Source of the DNA: Longibacter salinarum
GTDB taxonomy: Bacteria > Bacteroidota > Rhodothermia > Rhodothermales > Salinibacteraceae
Assembly (NCBI RefSeq): GCF_002554795.1
Contig: NZ_PDEQ01000001.1
Span: 744,001 to 808,000 of the forward strand
Direction of reading: 5' to 3'
DNA length: 64,000 bases
The notes beneath the pieces were generated by a model that did not search any database, was not told the DNA's origin, and saw nothing but the letters and a program-made list of their open reading frames with translations. Shown here one piece after another: positions 36,276 through 43,836 of the stretch; within the stretch, counting starts at the first letter, position 1, and every line of letters begins with the position of its first letter. The position numbers and the translations under genes are program-made.

Positions 36276-38438
36276 ATGGCCTCACTTACCTCGACGCTAA
36301 CAGCCTACGCGACCGCTCCATGGCGACGGATGCGGTCGGTCGATCGCGGAATCGTGGCGCGAGATGCGGTGTCCGGTCTCACACTGGCCGTGGTGCTCCT
36401 TCCACAGGCCATTGCGTTCGCAATCCTTGCCGGACTTCCGGCCGAGACGGGCCTGGTCACGGCGGTGATCGGAGCGATCGTGGGCGCTCTCTGGGGATCC
36501 TCTGTGCTCGTGCATACGGGTCCAACATCTGCCGTCTCGCTGCTCGTTATGTCGTCAGTCGCGGCTACCGCCCCGGCAGATCCCTCGGCCATGGTCGTCG
36601 TCGCCGGACTTCTTGCCGTGATGGCCGGCACCGTACAGGTCATCCTTGGCGTCGCGAGGCTCGGTGTGCTCGTGACATTCGTCTCGGATGCCGTTATCGT
36701 TGGCTTCGCCGCCGGCGCGGGAATCCAGATTGCTGTGAGTGAGTTGCGACATGTCCTCCGCGTGGACGTCGCCGCCCGGGCGCTCTGGCCACGACTGGAG
36801 GCGATTCTGCAGCAACTACCTGACGTTCACCTTCCATCACTGGTCATCGGAACGGCGACAATAGCTCTTCTTGTCGGCATTCGTATGATTCGGCGATCAT
36901 GGCCCGCCACGCTTCTCGCCCTGCTCGCCACGTCGGCCCTAGCCGCCCTCCTCGGCCCCTCACAGCTTGGACTCAACGTCATCGGCGCCCTCCCGACGGA
37001 TCTGCCCCGACCTCAGTCCCTTCCCATCTTTGACGGGGCTCTCATCTCTTCCCTCGCCACCGGGGCACTCGCAATCGCTTCCATCGGCCTGATTCAAACG
37101 ATGGCGGTCGCCCGCTCCTTACCGAATCCCGGCGGTGAACGACTCGACGCCAACCAAGAGTTCGTGGGACAGGGGCTCGCCAATATCGTCGCCGGCTGGT
37201 TCTCCGGCTTCTCGGTTTCGGGCTCCTTCTCTCGGTCGGCCGTTGCAGCGGAGACTGGCGCCCGCACTCCCCTCGCTGCCGTCATCTCCGGTGCATTCGT
37301 GCTGGCGTTCATGCTGCTATTCGGCCCACTCGGTGCTTACCTGCCACGGGCCGCCCTTGCAGGCATCCTCATCGTCGTCGCGATCAAAATGATCGACCTC
37401 GATCGGATCCGCCAGGTCGTCCGCAGCAGCCGGGGAGAGTCCGTGGTGATGAGCGTCACGTTTCTCGGAACGCTCTTCCTTCCCATCGACGTCGCTGTGC
37501 TTGCAGGCATTCTCACGGCACTCGGCCACTACGTCTTGCGAACGAGTGCTCCCGATGTCGTACCCGTCCGGCCGGATGAATGCTTTCGCCACTTCGTTCG
37601 ACACTCGCCGCAGGATCCATGCACCCAGCTCGCGATCTTCGACATTCGCGGGGACCTGTATTTTGGCGCAACCTCACACGTAGAAGATACGCTCCTCTCG
37701 CACTGCGACGACCACCCAGACCAGCGATTTCTGCTTCTTCGAATGCAGGGGGTCAATCGAATCGACGTAAGTGGCGTGCGGATGCTGGAGCGACTGGCCG
37801 AGGATCGGCGTCGTCACGTCGGCGATCTCTACCTCACCCGTATCCAGCGCCCGGTTCTCCGCTTCATGATCAGCACGCGATTCCACGAGACGCTCGGTCG
37901 CGACCACTTCCTGAACGTAGATACAGCCGTCGACACGTTATTTCACCACGTGCTCGACCCAGCAGTCTGCGTGTACGAATGTCGCATGCGCGCCTTTCGA
38001 GAGTGTCAGACGATTCCTCGCCCGGACATCCCGCTCCATCTGCGCCCCGCTGCACACGTGCCCACCGACGATGAAGTCACCGTCGAGACCATCGACGCGG
38101 TCGATCTATGGCAGGAGTTGCATGGACATGGGATCGAGCCCCGCATCATTGATGTCCGCGAGCCGCGCGAATTTGCTCGTGGCCACATTCCTGGTTCGGA
38201 AAACATTCCGTATCTCAACCTTATTGCCGATCCCTCATGCGCAATGGACGGCACGGATCGCCCCATCGTTATCGTCTGCCGCGGTGGCCGTCGCAGTCGT
38301 AGCGCGGGCGTGCATATCGCACCGATCCACGACCGGCAGGTCCGTGTGCTGAAAGGAGGACTTCTTTCCTGGGAATCGGCGGATCTACTTACGGCCATGG
38401 GCACCCCATCACATTCAAAAACAATTGTACCGGGTTGA
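36276..38438 (+). CDS. SulP permease-STAS-rhodanese fusion protein
   Basis: A 720-residue three-part protein. Residues 1-450 form a SulP membrane domain, with DAVSGLTLAVVLLPQAIAFAILAGLPAETGL and EFVGQGLANIVAGWFSGFSVSGSFSRSAVAAETGART. Residues about 465-575 form a STAS domain (LAIFDIRGDLYFGATSHVED, then LRMQGVNRIDVSGVRMLERL). Residues about 610-715 form a rhodanese domain, RIIDVREPREFARGHIPGSENIPY, with catalytic Cys668 in IVIVCRGGRRSRS. It may couple anion import to sulfane-sulfur transfer or sensing. I chose ATG 36276 (MASLTSTLTAYATAPWRRM). Its stop lies 5 bp before the GlpX-like ATG, so the two genes are probably translated together. Confidence 0.92.
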   Translation: MASLTSTLTAYATAPWRRMRSVDRGIVARDAVSGLTLAVVLLPQAIAFAILAGLPAETGLVTAVIGAIVGALWGSSVLVHTGPTSAVSLLVMSSVAATAPADPSAMVVVAGLLAVMAGTVQVILGVARLGVLVTFVSDAVIVGFAAGAGIQIAVSELRHVLRVDVAARALWPRLEAILQQLPDVHLPSLVIGTATIALLVGIRMIRRSWPATLLALLATSALAALLGPSQLGLNVIGALPTDLPRPQSLPIFDGALISSLATGALAIASIGLIQTMAVARSLPNPGGERLDANQEFVGQGLANIVAGWFSGFSVSGSFSRSAVAAETGARTPLAAVISGAFVLAFMLLFGPLGAYLPRAALAGILIVVAIKMIDLDRIRQVVRSSRGESVVMSVTFLGTLFLPIDVAVLAGILTALGHYVLRTSAPDVVPVRPDECFRHFVRHSPQDPCTQLAIFDIRGDLYFGATSHVEDTLLSHCDDHPDQRFLLLRMQGVNRIDVSGVRMLERLAEDRRRHVGDLYLTRIQRPVLRFMISTRFHETLGRDHFLNVDTAVDTLFHHVLDPAVCVYECRMRAFRECQTIPRPDIPLHLRPAAHVPTDDEVTVETIDAVDLWQELHGHGIEPRIIDVREPREFARGHIPGSENIPYLNLIADPSCAMDGTDRPIVIVCRGGRRSRSAGVHIAPIHDRQVRVLKGGLLSWESADLLTAMGTPSHSKTIVPG

Positions 38439-38443
38439 CACGG

Positions 38444-39442
38444 ATGGATACCCGTAATCTTGGACTGGACCTCGTGCGCATCACCGAAGCGGCTGCTATC
38501 GCCGCCGGACGGCACATGGGCTTTGGGGATGCCATTCGGCCCGACGGTGACGCGACCACCGCAATGCGGCGTGAGTTGAATACGCTGCCCGTAGACGGGC
38601 GGATTGTTCTTGGAGAACATCGAGAACTCAAGTCGGATCGTATGCTCCGGCATGGCGATGCCGTCGGAACGGGTCACGGCGATGCCGTGGATCTGGTCGT
38701 CGATCCGGTGGATGGCCGCAATTTGCTTGCACGCGGACTGCCGGGGGCTATTTCCGTGATCGCAGCCGCTCCTCGCGGTTCGATGTGGGCACCGGAACGC
38801 GCCGTCTATATGGAAAAGTTGGTCGTCGATCGGCACGCTGCATCGGCCATCGTTCCGGAATGCCTGGACGCGCCGGCGGCGTGGACGCTATCCCTCCTCG
38901 CGCGGGTCAAAGAAAAAGCCGTCCGCGACCTGGTCATTTTCGTTCTCGACCGACCGCGACACGCCGACCTCATCGACGAAATTCGTGCAGCCGGTGCGCG
39001 TGTGATGCTTCAGGCGGAAGGCGATGTCGCGGGCGCTCTCCTTGCCGCGTCGCCACGTCACCCAGGCGTTGACGCGCTCATGGACATCGGCGGGATCCCG
39101 GAAGGCGTCATCGCCGCATGTGCGGTACGGGCGCTCGGTGGAGCGATGCTCGGCCGCCTCGCCCCTCAGTCGCAGAAGGAACGGAGCGACCTGCGAACGT
39201 CCGGTCTCGATGAGTCAGCTATCCTGACCGCCTCCGACCTCGTCTCCGGTACGGACCTTTACTTCAGCGCGACCGGCGTGACGGACGGCCCCGTACTCCG
39301 CGGCGTGCACTACCACGGGCAACGTGCAGAAACGCACTCGCTCGTTCTACGGGCAGAAACCCGAACGCGGCGCACAATTCAGGCAGAACACCTGCTGGAC
39401 GAGAATGCAGACCCAACGTGGCTCGGTCACGATACGAATTGA
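38444..39442 (+). CDS. Divergent GlpX-type fructose-1,6-bisphosphatase-like phosphatase
   Basis: A 332-residue protein of the GlpX (class II FBPase) family, with ITEAAAIAAGRHMGFGD, IVLGEHRELKSDRML, the metal-site motif VVDPVDGRN (D87, D90) and the late GGIPEGVIAACAVRALGGAML. Differences from typical GlpX: the lysine of GRGDK is Ala, the GEGExDEAPML block is altered, and the residue after DG, usually Thr, is Arg92. The fold family also includes sulfur-nucleotide and inositol phosphatases, so the substrate could differ from fructose-1,6-bisphosphate. ATG 38444 is preferred over an overlapping TTG at 38435. It follows the SulP-rhodanese fusion by 5 bp. Confidence 0.8.
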   Translation: MDTRNLGLDLVRITEAAAIAAGRHMGFGDAIRPDGDATTAMRRELNTLPVDGRIVLGEHRELKSDRMLRHGDAVGTGHGDAVDLVVDPVDGRNLLARGLPGAISVIAAAPRGSMWAPERAVYMEKLVVDRHAASAIVPECLDAPAAWTLSLLARVKEKAVRDLVIFVLDRPRHADLIDEIRAAGARVMLQAEGDVAGALLAASPRHPGVDALMDIGGIPEGVIAACAVRALGGAMLGRLAPQSQKERSDLRTSGLDESAILTASDLVSGTDLYFSATGVTDGPVLRGVHYHGQRAETHSLVLRAETRTRRTIQAEHLLDENADPTWLGHDTN

Positions 39443-39498
39443 CTGACCACGTCCGAAAGGCTGCACCAGAGTACAGTTGTCAACCCCCGGCTGCTACC

Positions 39499-40069
39499 TA
39501 CCGGACACGTTCATTAGAGCGTATTTCCCGGCGCTGCCGCTCCGAAATGTGCGGGAGTATGTGGGTATGGAAGTGTGAGGGTGCGTCATGTTCGACGATC
39601 ATACTGAATCCAAATGATCGTGTCCGGATGCCGTGCCTCGGCTGTGGGGTCGACTCGACCGGAAAAGGGGGAAGACACGCAGGAATCAACGTTTTCTGGC
39701 ACCTTCGCAACCTGTTTGGCGGATGGATCGCGAAAACGTGAGCGCCGTCTTTTATGGTGATTCGCAAGCTTGAATCGGGGAGCCTTTCACAATGACGTCG
39801 TCGACCCGGCTCGCGAGATCAACCAAGCCTTGTATTGCGAACGGAGCGAGGACTGACCGGCGGGAGGTCCGTACCGTTGGATCGCCGAAGGCTGTCCGCC
39901 AAACAGGTTCTCACGCCTACGAAACGCTTCCACAGACGATCGTGACCCCGACATTGTCATTTGGATTTATTATAACGCCCCGTTACTAAGACACATGAGA
40001 CGCACGAGGTCCGTTTGTCAATGACATACGGAGACATTCCGGTTTGAAATCAAGACGGTCTGATAGCTA
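39499..40069. repeat. Dispersed repeat, copy 2 (about 571 bp)
   Basis: Matches 27384-27875 along its length, apart from an extra segment 39733-39815 (83 bp). This segment is flanked by TCGCG (39728-39732 and 39811-39815). Copy 1 carries only one TCGCG at the junction, so slippage deletion there, or insertion here, is likely. The outer and inner inverted repeats described for copy 1 are present. Both copies lie between genes. No complete transposase or other enzyme is encoded. Confidence 0.87.
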
Positions 40070-40364
40070 AACCCGGCTGCTTGCGTTTTCCGAATGATAC
40101 TGTCAGGATCGTCCAAGCCGTATCATCGCAGCGGCTCCCAGTTGGGAAGAGAAACGTTTCAACGGTATACGTTCAAACGTTTTCTGTTTTCGGGATGGCG
40201 CATCCACCGAGTCAAAGCCGTTGTAGACACCAACATTTTAAAGTCAAAAGATCCTGTTTGCCGCGTCAATGCGAGCGGATCACCGTCGGCTCTATGATCG
40301 TCATGAATGGCCGTGCTGAGGTTTTTGCAACTCATCCGCGAAGCAGGTTGGAAATGGTATTAGA
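40070..40364. other. Intergenic stretch with a degenerate repeat-like block
   Basis: No gene was recognised. Around 40285-40352 the plus strand resembles the minus strand of copy 2 around 39700-39770. Translated, the two blocks read VMNGRAEVFATHPRSRLE and TIKDGAHVFAIHPPNRLR, with VFA-x-HP-x-x-RL shared. It may be a decayed third member of the repeat family or a shared remnant of one coding sequence. Similarity by eye only. Confidence 0.45.
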
Positions 40365-40375
40365 CATAGAAAAGC

Positions 40376-40400
40376 CCGTGTCCCGATGGGTCGGACACGG
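40376..40400 (-). terminator. Intrinsic terminator after the 84-residue protein gene
   Basis: Perfect 8-bp stem CCGTGTCC/GGACACGG (40376-40383 and 40393-40400) with a 9-nt loop. The minus-strand transcript then reads GGGCTTTTCTATG. It lies 32 bp downstream of the stop at 40433. Confidence 0.7.
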
Positions 40401-40432
40401 ACTAACAGGTCAACCACATGCGAACGCTTGGA

Positions 40433-40687
40433 TCAGGCGTCCTCGTGTCGGTCGATGTTTTCGTTCAGGTTCTCGTGCTCCCCTTCAATGATTCCGGTGA
40501 CGAAGAGCCCGGTTTTGTTCTCGAGTTCAGCAATCGTGTGCGTGTCCGGTGCACGCCGATACTCTCGCTTGATAAACTCATCCTGAATCGCTTTTGACGC
40601 CGCCTCTTGCTCGTCGTCGGCCTGCGTGACATTCGTAAATCGGTCGAAACCGTCTTTCGTAAAGCCGATGACAGTGTATGTGGCCAT
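40433..40687 (-). CDS. Small acidic protein of unknown function
   Basis: An 84-residue cytosolic protein, MATYTVIGFTKDGFDRFTNV, then DDEQEAASKAIQDEFIKREYRRAPDTHTIAELENKTGLF and an acidic end. The pattern of a beta strand, an alpha helix and further strands suggests one small folded domain. I do not recognise the family. It has its own terminator and 113 bp separate it from the helicase gene upstream. Coding is supported by length, terminator position and amino-acid composition. Confidence 0.6.
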   Translation of the reverse strand: MATYTVIGFTKDGFDRFTNVTQADDEQEAASKAIQDEFIKREYRRAPDTHTIAELENKTGLFVTGIIEGEHENLNENIDRHEDA

Positions 40688-40800
40688 AATCGGTGTTGGT
40701 CGGTCGAGGATTAGCGGAAAGAGTCATACGGGCTAAGGGGCTATAAGTGTTCGGAGATCAGTTCCGACCGGGACCGTGACATCCCTCGTCTTTTCGAGCG

Positions 40801-43629
40801 CTACACTTCCTCCGTCACCGAGGCGTCAAGCCGCCGGGCGACGTCATCAATCAGAGCCGATACGCGCTGCAAACCAGAAGCACACGCCTCCGACGCCAGC
40901 AGACGCGTCTCCTCGTCGGGCGCAGGCGGCGGATCGAGTTCGCGCATGATGCGTCGGCGCTCCGCCTCCAGGCGACGACGCGTCGCTCCTACGTCGATGG
41001 AAACGTACAGCGTCTCCCCCGACCGAGAGGCCCGTGTCACATCGCCACGCAGAGCGTCCAGACTCAACGGTCCGACCGCCTCTTCGGCGACACCATCCGA
41101 GTCCCGACCGAAGTCCACGCGTCCAACCGTAACGGAACCTGCTACAACAACCATGTCGCCGTCGTCCGAGTCGAACCGAACCGGCTTATCAACCCAGTGC
41201 TCTGCGCTTTCTCCGTTGTAAGCAACCGGCACCTCGACGGCTGGAAGAACGAACTTTTTCTCTCGAAGGTGGGCGAGGTCCTCATTGATTGGATCGAGTT
41301 TCTCCGTCTTTGTCGCCTCGTACGCTTCGTTCGCCCGCTCGTACGTATCGACCTCCTCTCGGGCCGAATCGATCGCGTCTTCGATCCCCTGGAGGCGCAG
41401 ATGAAACCCATCGAGCCATTCTGGCGCTGGGCTCCACCGCTCCTTCAGGTACCGATCGATTTTTAGCCGAACCACAGCCGTACAAAACCGAGCAACGGAC
41501 GGCGTGTCGAGACCAGCGTCTCCTTCGTGCAAGACACGCCGGCAGTGCTCACACGCATCCAGAACGTCGTTGGCCTCCGCGTCGGTGAGAAATGGAGAAA
41601 TTGGCTCCCCTTCGTCCCGAAACAGGTACAATTCGTTTTTCGCCCGGGTCAGCGCAACGTAAAAGAGGCGCCGCTCCCCTTCCATCAGGGTCTGCGGAGG
41701 AGCATCCGAACCGTCGTCTTCGTCCGTCTCCATCTCGACGCCCGTCAGGTTTGGAATCGTTCCATCGTTGCAGTCCGGGACGAAGACCACGGGCCACTCG
41801 CCTCCCTTTGCCCGGTGAATCGACCGTATTTCGAGGCTTTCCTCCCCGGGCCCCTGCTCCATCCGGTTGAATGAGATCTGCTTGACCCGCTCAAGCAACG
41901 CCTGCGTGGAACGTAGTCCTTTCGCAAAATGAACCAGCGACCGCGCGGTGCGGATGCGGTCATCGGCCGTTTCTTTGAAGGCGCTATGCCGCCGGATGTA
42001 TCCCTCGTACCCCATGGAATCGATGAGCCACTCGACGGTCTCGCCGGCAGGTTCATCAAGGCGCCCGCGCAGGCCATCCATGACATCGAGAAAATCATCA
42101 ACACCCTTTGCCGTCCGCGCATGCATGTCGTCGCGGAAGGAGTGCAACACATCCAGCACGGACGTCCGTTCCCGTCGCGCTCGGAGCTTGATGTTGTGGA
42201 GGACGGTGCCGGACACATATCGATTCGGCTCCAGCATCACCTTCTCGAACCGATCCAGATACTGTCGGACGCGTCGACTGTCTTGAAACCACCCCTCCTC
42301 ACGAACCCGTCGATCGAGAACGGCGAAAAACAAGTGTCGCAGGAGCGCTTGAACCTGGGTGCGCAGATAGAACGGCGGGTTGCCTACGATTCGATACGGG
42401 ATCTGCTCGCGGATCAGCTCCTGCTCGATGAATGGCGTCTGTGCGTACTGGCGCACCAGCAGAACGAGATCCCTGTGCGTCGCGCCGTCGCGAAGATGTT
42501 GTTGCACTTCCCGGACGAGCTCTCGCGCCTGCCCAACCCGTCCACGGCAGGCCCGCACATGCGTGTGGCCCTCGAACGTACGCGTCGGGTGAAGGCGCTT
42601 TGGGTGACGACGCTCGTTCTGGACAATGACAGCGTTTGCGAGACTTGTCTGCTGACCGGTCGAGCGGAAGTTGTCCGAAATCACGTATTCGTCCGCGTCG
42701 TACCGCTCCCCGAAATTGAGAATGAAGGACGGATCGGCACCCCGCCATTCGTAGATGCACTGATCGTCGTCGCCGATCACCATGTAATTTCGGTGCGGCT
42801 CCGTGAGCACATCGAGGAGCAGGGACTGCACGAGGCTCACGTCCTGAAACTCATCCACAAGAACGTAATCGAACTGGCCTTGCGCCTGCGTGCGCACGTC
42901 CTCATGGCACATAAGAACCTCCCACCCTTCCCGCAGCATATCGTCGAACGTGACCCAGCCCCGCTGCTCCCGGAGACGTTCGGCGTACCGATAGAGGGTC
43001 AGGAAGTCTTCATTATCATGCTCAGCCTGTGAGGCACGGTCGCGTGCATCCTCCGGAAGGTCGGTCTGATGCAGGTCGGCGTACGCGAGGCCTGTTTTCC
43101 ACGCCGAGATCTGGTCCTCGAGGTCGGACTGCGGAATGCCGAGAGCGGATGTGTCCATGCTCCGCTCCATCGCGAGTTGCGTGCGCGCCTTCGCAGCCAG
43201 AATCCGTGCCATCGATGCCGGGTCGACCTCGCCGTTATTCAGGCGTCGAGGTCGGTGACCGAGACGCTCCGCCTGGGCAATAAACGTGCGTCCGAGCGAA
43301 TGAAGCGTGCGGCACTGCACGCCCCTGATGCCAAGAGCTGTGAGACCCGATTCAAGATCTGACACCGTCGACCGGCTGAACGAACTTGCCAGAATCCGAT
43401 TGGCCGCTGCGCCATCTTCGACGAGACGCCGAATCCGGTGGACCATCGATGTGGTTTTGCCCGCGCCCGCGACGGCAAAAACGAGGGCAGGACCATCGTC
43501 GTGGCGAACAATGGCCTGCTGTTCCGGCGTCAGTTTCCGAGTATCAAGGGCAAGTCCCGGCGTCCGGCCGGCGGAAACGGAATTAGACATTCGGCGGGCA
43601 GGCAAAGCATCAGGAGGAGTTGGGCGCAT
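40801..43629 (-). CDS. UvrD/Rep-family ATP-dependent DNA helicase
   Basis: A 942-residue superfamily 1A helicase. All motifs are present: Walker A VFAVAGAGKTTSM (about residue 53), Walker B VLVDEFQDVS, motif III MVIGDDDQCIYEWRGADPS, motif V EIRSIHRAKGGEWPVVFVPD and motif VI FYVALTRAKNELYL. The length beyond motif VI is about 240 residues. It contains CEHC with a downstream Cys and a charged coiled segment (about 750-790), then a beta-rich C-terminal region, unlike standard UvrD ends. It probably acts in repair or restart. An internal start MSNSVSAGRTPG at 43590 is possible. Confidence 0.93.
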   Translation of the reverse strand: MRPTPPDALPARRMSNSVSAGRTPGLALDTRKLTPEQQAIVRHDDGPALVFAVAGAGKTTSMVHRIRRLVEDGAAANRILASSFSRSTVSDLESGLTALGIRGVQCRTLHSLGRTFIAQAERLGHRPRRLNNGEVDPASMARILAAKARTQLAMERSMDTSALGIPQSDLEDQISAWKTGLAYADLHQTDLPEDARDRASQAEHDNEDFLTLYRYAERLREQRGWVTFDDMLREGWEVLMCHEDVRTQAQGQFDYVLVDEFQDVSLVQSLLLDVLTEPHRNYMVIGDDDQCIYEWRGADPSFILNFGERYDADEYVISDNFRSTGQQTSLANAVIVQNERRHPKRLHPTRTFEGHTHVRACRGRVGQARELVREVQQHLRDGATHRDLVLLVRQYAQTPFIEQELIREQIPYRIVGNPPFYLRTQVQALLRHLFFAVLDRRVREEGWFQDSRRVRQYLDRFEKVMLEPNRYVSGTVLHNIKLRARRERTSVLDVLHSFRDDMHARTAKGVDDFLDVMDGLRGRLDEPAGETVEWLIDSMGYEGYIRRHSAFKETADDRIRTARSLVHFAKGLRSTQALLERVKQISFNRMEQGPGEESLEIRSIHRAKGGEWPVVFVPDCNDGTIPNLTGVEMETDEDDGSDAPPQTLMEGERRLFYVALTRAKNELYLFRDEGEPISPFLTDAEANDVLDACEHCRRVLHEGDAGLDTPSVARFCTAVVRLKIDRYLKERWSPAPEWLDGFHLRLQGIEDAIDSAREEVDTYERANEAYEATKTEKLDPINEDLAHLREKKFVLPAVEVPVAYNGESAEHWVDKPVRFDSDDGDMVVVAGSVTVGRVDFGRDSDGVAEEAVGPLSLDALRGDVTRASRSGETLYVSIDVGATRRRLEAERRRIMRELDPPPAPDEETRLLASEACASGLQRVSALIDDVARRLDASVTEEV

Positions 43630-43774
43630 CGTTTCACGAGGCGTCGATGCGCTTCGTTCGCCCTACACAATGATTCCACGATCGGGCATCATAGGGTGTC
43701 GTGACAGCGGCCTTTACATAGACAATCCCGTTCTCAAATCATGATGCCTCCGTCGACCGACAAGACATGCGAAA

Positions 43775-43803
43775 CCGGCCCCGATCGAGGTGACCGGGAC
43801 CGG
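43775..43803 (-). terminator. Probable terminator after the serine hydrolase gene
   Basis: Stem of about nine pairs including one G-U wobble (CCGGCCCCG at 43775-43783 with CGGGACCGG at 43795-43803), followed on the minus strand by TTTCGC. It lies 33 bp past the stop. Confidence 0.5.
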
Positions 43804-43836
43804 CTGGGAGACGGACAACGGTAATAGCACGAACGG

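Noticed and set aside
27384-40069. Composite transposon between the two repeat copies
   Set aside because: The copies lie in the same orientation about 12 kb apart around ordinary metabolic genes, with no transposase and no target duplication found by eye.
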